This document shows, piece after piece, positions 37,865-46,364 of a stretch of 49,154 nucleotides of DNA. The notes beneath the pieces are model-generated. The model did no database searches. It saw nothing but the letters and a program-made list of their open reading frames with translations, and was not told where the DNA came from. A program made the translations under genes and the position numbers. Source of the DNA: Propionivibrio sp. (GTDB taxonomy: Bacteria; Pseudomonadota; Gammaproteobacteria; Burkholderiales; Rhodocyclaceae). Position 1 is the stretch's first letter, and every line of letters begins with the position of its first letter. The stretch is taken from positions 1 to 49,154 of the forward strand of contig QKII01000147.1 in the NCBI GenBank assembly GCA_003249625.1, written 5' to 3'.

Positions 37865-38560
37865 TTAATGGCAACCCGAAGCGTTTTCCGTACCGCTCAG
37901 AGCGATCGGCGACGGTGATTTGTCCCTGGCGGCTACGCGTTGCTCGTACAAACGCTTTGCGGCAAGCAGCAACCCTAGAACGAGGAAGCCGGCCGGCGGG
38001 AGGACCATCATCAGTACCCCGCCGTAGTCGGGGATGACCTTCGTTTCGAGGAAGGCGAAGTTCGGGCCGAGGAGCAGGCTGGCCTGGCTGAACAGGGTGC
38101 CCATGCCGATCAGTTCGCGAACCAAACCGATGATCGTCAGTGCAATCGTGAATCCAAGACCCATGCAAATGCCATCGATTGCCGAAGCGAGGACGGTCGA
38201 GCGCGAGGCGAACGATTCCGCACGGCCAAGCACCGCGCAGTTGACGACGATCAGCGCGATGAACAGGCCGAGTACGCGGTAAAGGTCGTGCATCCATGCG
38301 TTCAGACTCATGTCGACCAGGGTGACCAACGTGGCGATCACCACGATGTAGATCGGAATGCGTACCTGCGGCGAGACGAAATTGCGGATGGCCGAGACGA
38401 GGATATTGGCGCCGACGAGTACGACCGTCGTTGCCAGTCCCATGCCGAGTCCGTTGGTGCCGCTGGTTGTCACCGCCATCGCCGGGCACATGCCGAGCAA
38501 TTGGGAAAAGACGATATTCTGGTCCCACAGTCCGTTCTTGACGATTTCGCGGGTGTTCAT
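37865..38560 (-). CDS. rnfE: Rnf complex membrane subunit RnfE
   Basis: The 231-residue protein has about six membrane segments and the RnfE/NqrD-type motif QLLGMCPAMAVTTSGTNGLGMG (first 20 residues shown in spirit by GMCPAMAVTT). Other conserved stretches are YIVVIATLVTLVDMSLNAW and IVVNCAVLGRAESFAS, where the Cys-containing half-channel helices lie. With RnfA it encloses the intramembrane iron-sulfur centre. It overlaps rnfG by 4 bases. Confidence 0.96.
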   Translation of the reverse strand: MNTREIVKNGLWDQNIVFSQLLGMCPAMAVTTSGTNGLGMGLATTVVLVGANILVSAIRNFVSPQVRIPIYIVVIATLVTLVDMSLNAWMHDLYRVLGLFIALIVVNCAVLGRAESFASRSTVLASAIDGICMGLGFTIALTIIGLVRELIGMGTLFSQASLLLGPNFAFLETKVIPDYGGVLMMVLPPAGFLVLGLLLAAKRLYEQRVAARDKSPSPIALSGTENASGCH

Positions 38561-39183
38561 TTGGCCTCTCCCGATTTCAGGATTTCATCGCGATGCGCCG
38601 CGAAAAACTCCAGTCCTTGCTTGACTGCCTTGACGGTGGCGCGGGGGGTGATCGTCGCGCCGGCAAACTGGTCGAAGACGCCGCCATCCTTCTTCACTCC
38701 CCATTTCTCCACGGGGGGAGAGGAGAGAGATTTCCCGGTGAAGCTCTCAATCCACTTTGTCTTCGCCGCTTCGATCTTGTCCCCAAGCCCCGGTGTTTCC
38801 TGGTGCTTGATGACACGTGCGCCAAGTAGCGTGCCTTGCGTGTCGATACCGATCAGGACGACGACGTCGCCCGCGTATCCGCGTGCTGCCGTCTGAAAGA
38901 CGGCTCCATTGACCGTTCCGCTTTTGCGCGAGCGATAGACCGTCAGGGCCTTGCCTTCGTCGGTGGTGAGTTGCAGTGTGTCCTTGAGAAGGTTGTTGTC
39001 GCCGTAGCCGGCAGGCAGCACCTCGCTCAGCGAGTTTTGCATGTCACGCTCTTCTGCCGCGATGATCGCCGAGTGGGTTACCTGGTTCCCGATGACCAGC
39101 GCGGTACAGGTTACGAGTGCGATGGCGCCGAGGGAAAGCGGCTGATAGAAGAGCTGGTCACGCCATTGTGCAACGATGCTCAT
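38557..39183 (-). CDS. rnfG: Rnf complex FMN subunit RnfG
   Basis: The 208-residue protein has one N-terminal membrane helix (about 17-35) and a periplasmic FMN-binding domain. The flavin attachment motif is FAGATITPRA, giving Thr177 as the predicted covalent FMN site. GYAGDVVVLIGIDTQGTLLG and HQETPGLGDKIE are also conserved. It passes electrons across the membrane during Rnf turnover. It overlaps rnfD and rnfE by 4 bases each. Confidence 0.95.
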   Translation of the reverse strand: MSIVAQWRDQLFYQPLSLGAIALVTCTALVIGNQVTHSAIIAAEERDMQNSLSEVLPAGYGDNNLLKDTLQLTTDEGKALTVYRSRKSGTVNGAVFQTAARGYAGDVVVLIGIDTQGTLLGARVIKHQETPGLGDKIEAAKTKWIESFTGKSLSSPPVEKWGVKKDGGVFDQFAGATITPRATVKAVKQGLEFFAAHRDEILKSGEAK

Positions 39184-40286
39184 GATTTTGCCCCTTCGGT
39201 TTTTGCCTTCTCGATGGCGGGGTCGAGCGGGGAGCCGCGCCAGTTGCGGCCGAGAATGCGCGGCTTGATGTACCGGTCGATGACGGGCGTCAGTGCGTTC
39301 ATGATCAGCACCGCGAAGGCGACGCCTTCCGGGTAGCCGCCCCAGGTTCGAATCACATAGGTCAGGAAGCCGCAGCCAAAGCCGAAGACGAGTTGTCCCG
39401 GCTTGGTGTTCGGTGAGGTGACGTAATCGGTGGCGATGTAGAAGGCGCCGAGCATCGCACCGCCGGAGAGCAGATGCGACGCCGCGTCGAGGTAGCGTGC
39501 CGGATTCACGGCGTGACCGATCAGCGCCGGGACGACGATTCCGGCGATCATGGCGACCGGGATGTGCCAGGTAATGATCCGGGTATAGAGCATGACGAGT
39601 CCACCCGCGACGATCAGCAGCGACGCCGTTTCACCGAGGCTGCCGGCATGCGTGCCGCTAAGCGAGACGCTGGGCGCGCTGCCCATCAATGCGTGCAGCA
39701 GATCGGCGCCGCGCGACAGTTCCGTCTTGGCGAAGCCGAGCAGCGAGGCGCTGGCGACCGCGTCGAGCTTCGGGAGGTTACCGAGGAAGATCAGCAGGCT
39801 GTCGTGGATTCCGGGGGCCGAGGCGGCAGTGATCGGCATGGGCGCGACCCAGGCGGTCATATGCACCGGGAAGGAAATCAACAGGAAGACCCGGGCGACC
39901 ATCGCGGGATTGAAAAGGTTGAACCCAAGGCCGCCAAACACCTGTTTGGCCAGTATCGTGGCGAACAGTCCGCCAACGGCTCCAATCCACCACGGTGCCC
40001 AAGGCGGTAGCGATAGAGCCAGCAGCCACCCGGTGACCAGTGCCGATCCGTCGGTCAGTGTGGGTAGAGTCGGGCGGTTGGCCAGTTTGAGGCATGCGGC
40101 TTCGCCCAGCAGTGAGGCGAGTACCGTGACCATCCACAAAAAAACCGCAGGCCAGCCGTAAAGCCAGAAACCGAAGAGGGTGGTCGGTATAAGCGTTCCG
40201 AGCAGCGTAAGCATGATGCGCGAAACGCTGTTGGCCGATACGCTATGGGGAGCGGTCGGTGGGGCGAGGGTCAAAGGTGAGTTCAT
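39180..40286 (-). CDS. rnfD: Rnf complex membrane subunit RnfD
   Basis: The 368-residue protein has about ten hydrophobic helices and the NqrB/RnfD pattern: TDGSALVTGWLLALSLPPWA, GGLGFNLFNPAMVARVFLL, HLLSGGAMLGAFYIATDYVT and GGYPEGVAFAVLI. In E. coli RnfD the covalent FMN threonine is Thr187 in the sequence D-G-I-S-Q-A-T-P-L (recalled). The aligned stretch here is D-A-V-A-S-A-S-L-L, putting Ser181 in that place. Otherwise the protein looks intact. It is a core subunit of the ferredoxin:NAD+ oxidoreductase. Confidence 0.95.
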   Translation of the reverse strand: MNSPLTLAPPTAPHSVSANSVSRIMLTLLGTLIPTTLFGFWLYGWPAVFLWMVTVLASLLGEAACLKLANRPTLPTLTDGSALVTGWLLALSLPPWAPWWIGAVGGLFATILAKQVFGGLGFNLFNPAMVARVFLLISFPVHMTAWVAPMPITAASAPGIHDSLLIFLGNLPKLDAVASASLLGFAKTELSRGADLLHALMGSAPSVSLSGTHAGSLGETASLLIVAGGLVMLYTRIITWHIPVAMIAGIVVPALIGHAVNPARYLDAASHLLSGGAMLGAFYIATDYVTSPNTKPGQLVFGFGCGFLTYVIRTWGGYPEGVAFAVLIMNALTPVIDRYIKPRILGRNWRGSPLDPAIEKAKTEGAKS

Positions 40287-40314
40287 GATCTAAGCCCCGA
40301 AGAGTGTTTGCAGT

Positions 40315-41844
40315 TCATTCAGTTGCCTCCGCTTTTTCGGCGGCGGCACTTTCCGCGGCCGCCTTCGCTGCCGCTTCCGCGCGTTTTGCGGCTTCCCGCT
40401 CCGCCTTGCGACGGGCTGCCGCCTCGGCTTTCTCCTTGGCTTCGCGTTCCAGACGAACGGTCCGTTCTGCCGCGAGCTTCTTCGTTGCTTCCATGCGCAA
40501 CTGGCTGCGGTCTTGTGCCCACAGCTCGCCCTTCGCGTGCGTGAAGTACTGCACCAAGGGGATGTGCGAGGGGCAGATGTACGCGCAGCAGCCGCAGGAG
40601 ATGCAGTCGGAAAGGCCGAGCGCTGCAGCGGCTTGCAGGTCGCCGGCGCGTACGTTGGCGGCCATTTCCAGCGGCAGCAGGCCGATGGGGCAGGCTTGCA
40701 CGCAGGTGCCGCAGCGAATGCAGGGGCCGGCTTCGGGGATCGCGATCTCGTCATCGTTGAATGCGAGGATGCCGGCCGAGCCCTTGACGATCGGAACGTT
40801 GGCGTGCGGCAGCACGGCGCCCATCATCGGGCCGCCCATGACGAGGCGCGCCGGTTCGCTCTTCAGTCCGGCGAACTCAAGCAGGTCGGACGCCAAGGTG
40901 CCGATCGGCGCCATGATGTTGCCCGGTTGCCAGACGGCGCCGCCGTTGATCGTCACGATGCGCTGGATCAGGGGTTCGCCGAGGCGCACGGCACGATGCA
41001 CGGCATTGGCTGTGCTGACGTTGTTCACGATCACGCCGACATCGGCGGCCCGGCAGTCGGAGGGGACTTCCTTGCCAGTAAGCGTTTCGATCAACTGGCG
41101 GTCGGAACCCATCGGGTAGCGTGCCGGCACCGGGCGAATCTTGATTTCGGGGAAGCGGCCAGCGGCGCGGCGCATCGCGGCGATGGCTTCGGGCTTGTTG
41201 TCTTCGATGCCCACAAGTGCTTCTCTTGCGCCTGTGCAGTGGAGCATCAGACGTACACCGTCGATCACGTCGGCGGCCTTGTCGCGCATGACGCGATCGT
41301 CGCAGGAGAGGTAGGGCTCGCATTCGCCGCCATTGACGATCAGCGTGGTGATCTCGCTGCGCTTGCCGAGCGCCAGCTTGACCGACGAGGGGAAGGTTGC
41401 GCCGCCGAGACCGACGACGCCAGCATCGGCGATGAGCTTGGTGACCTCTGCCGGAGAAAGGGCGAACGGGTCGGCAGGGACGTCGACTTCAATGGCTTTA
41501 TCCAGTCCATCCGTTTCGATGGTGATCGCCTCGAACGGCAGTCCCGATGGGTGGGGCGCGGTGATTTCGCCGATGCCGACGATCTTGCCGGACGTTGGCG
41601 CGTGGACCGGCGCGGAAATCCGTCCCTGCGGTTCGGCGATCAGTTGTCCCTTGAGGACGTCTTGTCCGACCAATACGAGTGGCCGCGCCGGCTGGCCGAC
41701 GTGCTGTACAAGCGGCACATAGAGTCGTGACGGCAGCGGAAGCGTCCGCAGCGGGGCGTCTGCGGCCGGCCTTTTATGGTCATCCGGATGTACGCCCCAG
41801 TGCGGGGTTTTCAAATTGTGCAGGAATCGTTCGATCAGTCCCAT
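40315..41844 (-). CDS. rnfC: Rnf complex peripheral subunit RnfC
   Basis: The 509-residue protein carries the NADH/FMN-binding Nqo1-like domain (VVGLGGATFPSSVKLALG, LIVNGGECEPYLSCDDRVM), a SLBB-type region, and two 4Fe-4S motifs, IRCGTCVQACPIGLLP and CISCGCCAYICPSHIP (about 370-425). The last 70 residues are a charged Ala/Lys/Glu-rich tail, common in RnfC and likely a flexible helix. It docks NAD(H) and ferredoxin electrons on the cytoplasmic side. It is 10 bases after rnfB. Confidence 0.96.
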   Translation of the reverse strand: MGLIERFLHNLKTPHWGVHPDDHKRPAADAPLRTLPLPSRLYVPLVQHVGQPARPLVLVGQDVLKGQLIAEPQGRISAPVHAPTSGKIVGIGEITAPHPSGLPFEAITIETDGLDKAIEVDVPADPFALSPAEVTKLIADAGVVGLGGATFPSSVKLALGKRSEITTLIVNGGECEPYLSCDDRVMRDKAADVIDGVRLMLHCTGAREALVGIEDNKPEAIAAMRRAAGRFPEIKIRPVPARYPMGSDRQLIETLTGKEVPSDCRAADVGVIVNNVSTANAVHRAVRLGEPLIQRIVTINGGAVWQPGNIMAPIGTLASDLLEFAGLKSEPARLVMGGPMMGAVLPHANVPIVKGSAGILAFNDDEIAIPEAGPCIRCGTCVQACPIGLLPLEMAANVRAGDLQAAAALGLSDCISCGCCAYICPSHIPLVQYFTHAKGELWAQDRSQLRMEATKKLAAERTVRLEREAKEKAEAAARRKAEREAAKRAEAAAKAAAESAAAEKAEATE

Positions 41845-41854
41845 GATGGTTTCC

Positions 41855-42391
41855 TCAGGCGACCGCCTCGGCGGGCTTTGGCCAGACCCAGTGCTGCAGC
41901 GTGACCGGGATCGGTTGCATGATCGCTGCCTCGGTCGGGCAACGCTCGACGCACTTGCCGCAGCCGGTGCAGGCTTCGCGGATGACGGCGTGAATCTGCT
42001 TCGGCGCGCCGATCATGGCGTCGGTGGGGCAGACCTTCAGGCAGCGGCAGCAGCCGATACAGATTTCTTCCTTGATGACAGCGATTTTCGGCCCTTCGTC
42101 GGCGACGCCATCAAGGTCGACCGAGACACCCAGTTTGGCGGCAATCGCGGTAGCCAGCGCCTTGCCGCCGGGGGGGCAGACGGTTGGCGTGGCCGATCCT
42201 TCGGCGATGGCCTTGGCTGCCGCAGCGCAACCGGCCATACCGCACTGTCCGCAGTTCGAGCCCGGCATCAACGCCTCGATTTCATCAGCGAGCGGATCAC
42301 CCTCGACCGCGAACTTTCGGGCGGCGACGCCGAGACCCAAGCCGAGGAGGGCGCCAAGAACGGTCAGGCTGGCAATGGCGGCGAACATCAT
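41855..42391 (-). CDS. rnfB: Rnf complex iron-sulfur subunit RnfB
   Basis: The 178-residue protein has an N-terminal membrane anchor (about 3-23), then the 4Fe-4S cluster motif MPGSNCGQCGMAGCAA (about 44-59), and a ferredoxin-like 2[4Fe-4S] pair, CIGCCRCLKVCP and CTGCGKCVERCP. It is the entry point for electrons from reduced ferredoxin. The spacing of 6 bases from rnfA and 10 to rnfC shows a single operon. Confidence 0.96.
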   Translation of the reverse strand: MMFAAIASLTVLGALLGLGLGVAARKFAVEGDPLADEIEALMPGSNCGQCGMAGCAAAAKAIAEGSATPTVCPPGGKALATAIAAKLGVSVDLDGVADEGPKIAVIKEEICIGCCRCLKVCPTDAMIGAPKQIHAVIREACTGCGKCVERCPTEAAIMQPIPVTLQHWVWPKPAEAVA

Positions 42392-42397
42392 CGTCTC

Positions 42398-42979
42398 CTA
42401 TTTGAAATTCAGTCCGGAAAACCCCATGAACGCCAGCGACATCAGACTGGCGAGGACGAAAGCGATTGGCGCTCCGGTAAACACCGATGGCACGCGGGCG
42501 AGCGAGAGGCGTTCGCGCATGCCGGCGAACATCACAAGGGCGAGCGTGAAACCGGCCGCCGATCCGAAGTCATAGACGAGTGTGGTGACGAAGCTATGCT
42601 TTTCCTGGTTGTTGATCAGCACCAGGCCGAGTACCGCACAGTTGGTCGCGATCAGTGGCAGGTAGATGCCGAGGGTCTGGTAGAGCGCGGGCACCATCTT
42701 GTGGATGACCATCTCGGTGAATTGAACGACCGCGGCGATGACCAGGATGAAGGTGATGATGCGCAGGTAGCCGAGTCCAAGTGGCGCCAGCAGCCAGTGT
42801 TCGATATTCCAGCAGACCGAAGCGGCAAGAAGCATCACGAACGTCGTGGCCATGCCCATGCCCAGCGCGCTGTCGATGCGTTTCGACACACCCATGAACG
42901 GGCAAAGGCCGAGAAATTTCACTAGCACCACGTTATTCACGAGGGCGGTGGTGATCAGCAGGAAGAAGTAGTCGCTCAT
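42398..42979 (-). CDS. rnfA: Rnf complex membrane subunit RnfA
   Basis: The 193-residue protein begins [20 protein letters not shown] and continues [14 protein letters not shown], the RnfA/NqrE signature with the Cys that ligates the intramembrane iron-sulfur site. [15 protein letters not shown] carries the second Cys. About six membrane helices are expected. It is the first gene of the operon and is divergent from nifL. The start codon has no clear Shine-Dalgarno (upstream is ACAAAAGCAC), although homologues start here. Confidence 0.96.
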   Translation of the reverse strand: MSDYFFLLITTALVNNVVLVKFLGLCPFMGVSKRIDSALGMGMATTFVMLLAASVCWNIEHWLLAPLGLGYLRIITFILVIAAVVQFTEMVIHKMVPALYQTLGIYLPLIATNCAVLGLVLINNQEKHSFVTTLVYDFGSAAGFTLALVMFAGMRERLSLARVPSVFTGAPIAFVLASLMSLAFMGFSGLNFK

Positions 42980-43018
42980 GTGCTTTTGTGCATTTCGTTG
43001 GCGTGTGCCTTTCCGCTA

Positions 43019-43033
43019 TCACGAATCGTGCCA
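43019..43033 (-). promoter_or_regulatory. Candidate sigma-54 promoter of the rnf operon
   Basis: On the minus strand TGGCACG-ATTC-GTGA has a perfect -24 half (TGGCACG), while the -12 half is imperfect (GTGA against TTGC). It ends about 40 bases before the rnfA start codon. The NifA-type site at 43125-43140 lies about 92 bases upstream of it, a usual activator distance. The poor -12 element lowers confidence. Confidence 0.5.
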
Positions 43034-43123
43034 TGTGCTTTTTTGCAGGCTCCGCAATCGTGCAAGCGGCTGAAAACATGCACCGTTAAGGGGTTTTTTG
43101 CGGCCTTTGCGTACGCGATTTCG

Positions 43124-43160
43124 ATGTCGCATGTCCTACACATTGCGTGAAATGCGACAT
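43124..43160. repeat. Inverted repeat ATGTCGCAT...ATGCGACAT between rnfA and nifL
   Basis: Perfect 9-base arms at 43124-43132 and 43152-43160 are separated by 19 bases. The left arm overlaps the NifA-type site. It may be an additional activator site or a cruciform-forming element in the divergent control region. Confidence 0.6.
43125..43140. promoter_or_regulatory. NifA upstream activator sequence (TGT-N10-ACA)
   Basis: TGT-CGCATGTCCT-ACA fits the NifA consensus TGT-N10-ACA exactly. It lies 51 bases upstream of the nifL -24/-12 element and about 92 bases upstream of the rnf candidate promoter. A single site could serve both directions; the motif is symmetric. Short motifs occur by chance, but this context is strong. 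Confidence 0.7.
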
Positions 43161-43190
43161 CTGCAGGGGGTTGTGGGGTGCTCTCATATT

Positions 43191-43207
43191 TTGGTATGAA
43201 AATTGCA
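43191..43207 (+). promoter_or_regulatory. Sigma-54 (-24/-12) promoter of nifLA
   Basis: TTGGTATGAAAATTGCA has the invariant GG and GC with the correct 10-base spacing and a TTGC -12 element; the -24 half (TTGGTATG) deviates from TTGGCACG at two positions. A start site is expected near 43218, followed by GGGAG and the nifL GTG at 43236. Confidence 0.75.
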
Positions 43208-43235
43208 GTGAGTTCCGCAACCTGGGAGACTTCAT

Positions 43236-44783
43236 GTGACTAATGACATCCGCTCTAGCGGGAATCAGGCTGAGGCTGGGTCCGCCGCCATCGTTCCCGC
43301 CGTTTTTCAGCAAGCCGTCGAGCAGGCGGACATCGCCATCTCGATCACTGACGCCGCGGCCAATATCCTTTACGTCAATCCGGCGTTTTCCCGGGTAACC
43401 GGCTATGCGGCGGATGAACTCGTCGGTGCGAATCAGTCGCTGCTGTCGAACAAATCGACGCCAGAGGAAATCTATCAGGCGATGTGGGCCGCGATAACCG
43501 CCGGGCGTCCGTGGAGCGGGCGGCTGGTCAACCGGCGCAAGGATGGCAGCAAATACCTCGCGGACCTCCTGATTACGCCGGTGTCCGATGCGGCCGGGAC
43601 GATCACCAACTATCTCGGTATCCAGCGCGATGTGACGGAAATGCACCGCCTTGAATGTGAGCTTGGTGACCAGAAGGCGTTGATCGAGTCGGTCGTCGAT
43701 TCGGCACCGGTTGTTCTTGCGCTGCTCGACAGTACCTTCCGGGTGGTACTCGACAACCACGAATACAAGAAATTGATGAGCGACCTGCGCGCCGTCGAAC
43801 CGGCGACCGTCATTCTCGACGCCGTGCGAGGCAATCTCAACGCGCCGCTCGCTGCGCCGCGTGTCGGCCGCTATGCTTTCCACGATCACGAAATCCGTTT
43901 CGACTCGCGTCAGGGGACGCGCTGGTTTTCCTGTTCCGGCCTATGGGTGGAACGCAAGGACGGCAAGGCCGAGAGCTTCTTCGACCGCCAGGATGAGGTC
44001 TTCCTGCTACTGGTGGCCAAGGAAACGACGCGTCAGCGCACCGAGCAGGAAAAGACCCGGCTGGCGTTGTTGCAGGCGACGATGGCTGAGGAGTCGCGGG
44101 TGGACGCGTTGCGCGAAACGTTGTCGGCCGCGGTGTTCAAGATCGAGGGACCGATCAACATCATGGCTTCGGTGCTGGCTACGCTGGAGCGTCGGGGCAA
44201 TGGATCGCCCGCCGGGTCGGCGCTGTCCGGCGCGCTCTACGCCGGGCGTGACGCCATCGACAGCCTGCGCAGTGCAATTCCCGAGCATTCATTGGAATCA
44301 CGCACTGCAGTCAATATCAACGAAGTGATGCGCGACGTACTTGATCTGACGACGACGCGCATGCTCGCCACCGGAGTGAGCGTGCAATGGCAACCGCAGT
44401 CGGTGCTGCCGTCGCTCAACGCGTTCCCTAACCGGATGCGCACGATGTTCAAGGCGATCGTGGATAACGCCATCGAGGCGATGAACACCAAGGGGTGGCG
44501 CGAACGTGAATTGCGGGTGATTACGCGCGGCCATACTGATCGAGTCGAGGTGCTGATCGAAGACACCGGGCCGGGTATTCCGCCGAACTTGCGCTACAAG
44601 GTCTTTGAGCCGTTTTTCTCGACCCGCATGGGCGGCGGCAAGCACCTGGGCACTGGGCTGTCGTCCGCCCAGCAGATCGCCGCCGATCACGACGGCGTGA
44701 TCGAGATCGACTCGACAGAGCGCAAGGGGTGTCGCGTGCTGGTCGTTCTGCCCGTGAACCGCAGGGGAGCGGCGCATGAGTGA
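43236..44783 (+). CDS. nifL: Nitrogen fixation negative regulator NifL
   Basis: The 515-residue protein has an N-terminal PAS domain (about 22-140, SITDAAANILYVNPAFSRVT and NYLGIQRDVTEMH), the FAD-binding redox sensor in NifL, a second PAS-like region (about 145-270), and a histidine-kinase-like C-terminus. The GHKL motifs are VDNAIEAMN, DTGPGIPPNLRYK and GGGKHLGTGLSSAQQIA. The H-box position reads IEGPINIMASVLATL, without an obvious phosphoacceptor His, as expected for a protein that acts by binding NifA, not by phosphotransfer. The start is GTG at 43236 with GGGAG upstream; the ATG two bases earlier is followed directly by a stop. It overlaps nifA by 8 bases, ensuring coupled synthesis. Confidence 0.95.
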   Translation: MTNDIRSSGNQAEAGSAAIVPAVFQQAVEQADIAISITDAAANILYVNPAFSRVTGYAADELVGANQSLLSNKSTPEEIYQAMWAAITAGRPWSGRLVNRRKDGSKYLADLLITPVSDAAGTITNYLGIQRDVTEMHRLECELGDQKALIESVVDSAPVVLALLDSTFRVVLDNHEYKKLMSDLRAVEPATVILDAVRGNLNAPLAAPRVGRYAFHDHEIRFDSRQGTRWFSCSGLWVERKDGKAESFFDRQDEVFLLLVAKETTRQRTEQEKTRLALLQATMAEESRVDALRETLSAAVFKIEGPINIMASVLATLERRGNGSPAGSALSGALYAGRDAIDSLRSAIPEHSLESRTAVNINEVMRDVLDLTTTRMLATGVSVQWQPQSVLPSLNAFPNRMRTMFKAIVDNAIEAMNTKGWRERELRVITRGHTDRVEVLIEDTGPGIPPNLRYKVFEPFFSTRMGGGKHLGTGLSSAQQIAADHDGVIEIDSTERKGCRVLVVLPVNRRGAAHE

Positions 44784-46356
44784 AATCAACTTTTCCGGCC
44801 TGACCGCGTTGCGCCGGATCGAGTTGGAGACGCTGTACCGCGTGGGCGAGATCCTTTCCCGCTCGCTGGATTTTCGGCATACCTCGCGTGAAATCCTGCG
44901 CGCGCTTGACGAGCAGGCCGGGATGAGTCGAAGCATGGTGTCGGTACTCGATCCGGAAACTGGCGATCTGGTGGTGAACGCCATCAACGGTAGCGAGGAA
45001 CCCGGTCACGAGACGGTGCGCTATCAGGCGGGCGAGGGCTTGCTCGGGCTGATTCTCGAAGAGAAGCGTAACGTCGCGCTGAGCCGCCTTGGCGATGAGC
45101 CGCGGTTTCTCAACCGGCTCGGGCTCTACGATCGCCGCCTGCCGTTCATCGCAGCGCCGATCAGTTTGGGTGGCAACTTGCACGGCGTGTTGGCTGTGCA
45201 GCCGAATACGCCCGACGACGGCCTGCTTGAAGAGCGCACCCGCTTTGTCGAGATGGTTGCCAGCCTGATCGGGCAGAGCGTCCGCTTGTCGCTGTCCGTC
45301 GAGGAGGAAAAACAGAAAATCGCCGACGAGCGCGACAGCCTGCGGCGGACGGTGCGGCACCAGTACGGTTTTGACAACATTGTCGGTCGCTCCGCGCCGA
45401 TGCGCAGGGTATTCGACCAGGTGCGCATGGTCTCGAAGTGGAACACCACAGTGCTGCTGCGTGGTGAAACCGGAACCGGCAAGGAATTGATCGCCAACGC
45501 CATTCATTACCATTCACCGCGATCCAACGGCGCCTACGTGCGGCTCAACTGCGCGTCGTTGCCGGAGAATCTTCTCGAATCGGAGTTGTTCGGGCACGAG
45601 AAGGGCTCCTTTACCGGCGCAGTCGCCGCGCGGCGGGGGCGTTTCGAATCGGCTGACGGCGGCACCATCTTTCTCGACGAGATCGGCGAAATCTCGCCAG
45701 CGTTCCAGGCCAAGCTGCTGCGCGTGCTGCAGGAAGGCGAACTGGAACGCGTCGGCGGCACGCGTACGCTGAAGGTCGATGTACGGGTTATTGCGGCGAC
45801 GCACCGCGATCTGGAGGCCGCAGTAGACGCCGGTGAATTCCGCGAGGACCTGTACTACCGACTCAACGTCATGCCTATCGTGCTGCCGGCATTGCGTGAC
45901 CGCATGGAGGACATTCCCGATCTGGCCAATTTTCTCGTCGGGCGGGTCGGCGAACTGCAGGGGCGGCGGCTGTCGCTGACCGATGGAGCAATTCGCCGTC
46001 TTTCTCAATATCCGTGGCCGGGAAATGTACGCGAACTGGAAAACTGTCTCGAACGAGCCGCTGTCATGTCCGAATCGGGTAGCATCGACGCCGAACTGAT
46101 TCAGGTCGACCGGTATCGCGAGTCGGGTGTGGTTGCGGCCGTTGCGGCGATGGCGTCGCCGTTGCCCTATGCTCCTTCCGAGCCATCGTCTGCGCTGGGC
46201 GTTCCCGAGAACGACCTCGACGAGCGTTCGCGGGTAATCGCTGCGCTGGAACAGGCAGGCTGGGTCCAGGCCCGTGCAGCCCGCATCCTGGGCATGACAC
46301 CGCGCCAGATCGCCTACCGTATCCTGACCCTGAATATCGAAGTGAAGAAAATCTAG
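44776..46356 (+). CDS. nifA: Nif-specific sigma-54-dependent activator NifA
   Basis: The 526-residue protein has a GAF domain (about 15-175), a AAA+ domain with Walker A GETGTGKE (230-237) and Walker B GGTIFLDE (295-302), and a C-terminal Fis-type helix-turn-helix (about 495-515, RAARILGMTPRQIAYRIL). The sigma-54 contact loop reads Gly-Ser-Phe-Thr-Gly-Ala (277-282), in place of the usual GAFTGA. The Cys-rich linker of oxygen-sensitive rhizobial NifA is absent, consistent with NifL-dependent control. It activates nif operons, and the TGT-N10-ACA site upstream suggests that it also activates nifLA and rnf. Confidence 0.97.
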   Translation: MSEINFSGLTALRRIELETLYRVGEILSRSLDFRHTSREILRALDEQAGMSRSMVSVLDPETGDLVVNAINGSEEPGHETVRYQAGEGLLGLILEEKRNVALSRLGDEPRFLNRLGLYDRRLPFIAAPISLGGNLHGVLAVQPNTPDDGLLEERTRFVEMVASLIGQSVRLSLSVEEEKQKIADERDSLRRTVRHQYGFDNIVGRSAPMRRVFDQVRMVSKWNTTVLLRGETGTGKELIANAIHYHSPRSNGAYVRLNCASLPENLLESELFGHEKGSFTGAVAARRGRFESADGGTIFLDEIGEISPAFQAKLLRVLQEGELERVGGTRTLKVDVRVIAATHRDLEAAVDAGEFREDLYYRLNVMPIVLPALRDRMEDIPDLANFLVGRVGELQGRRLSLTDGAIRRLSQYPWPGNVRELENCLERAAVMSESGSIDAELIQVDRYRESGVVAAVAAMASPLPYAPSEPSSALGVPENDLDERSRVIAALEQAGWVQARAARILGMTPRQIAYRILTLNIEVKKI

Positions 46357-46364
46357 GATGTACC

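Noticed and set aside
42977..43042. Direct repeat CATGTGCTTTT (42977 and 43032)
   Set aside because: The first copy includes the rnfA start codon and the second overlaps the promoter candidate; the words are short and T-rich, so chance is likely.
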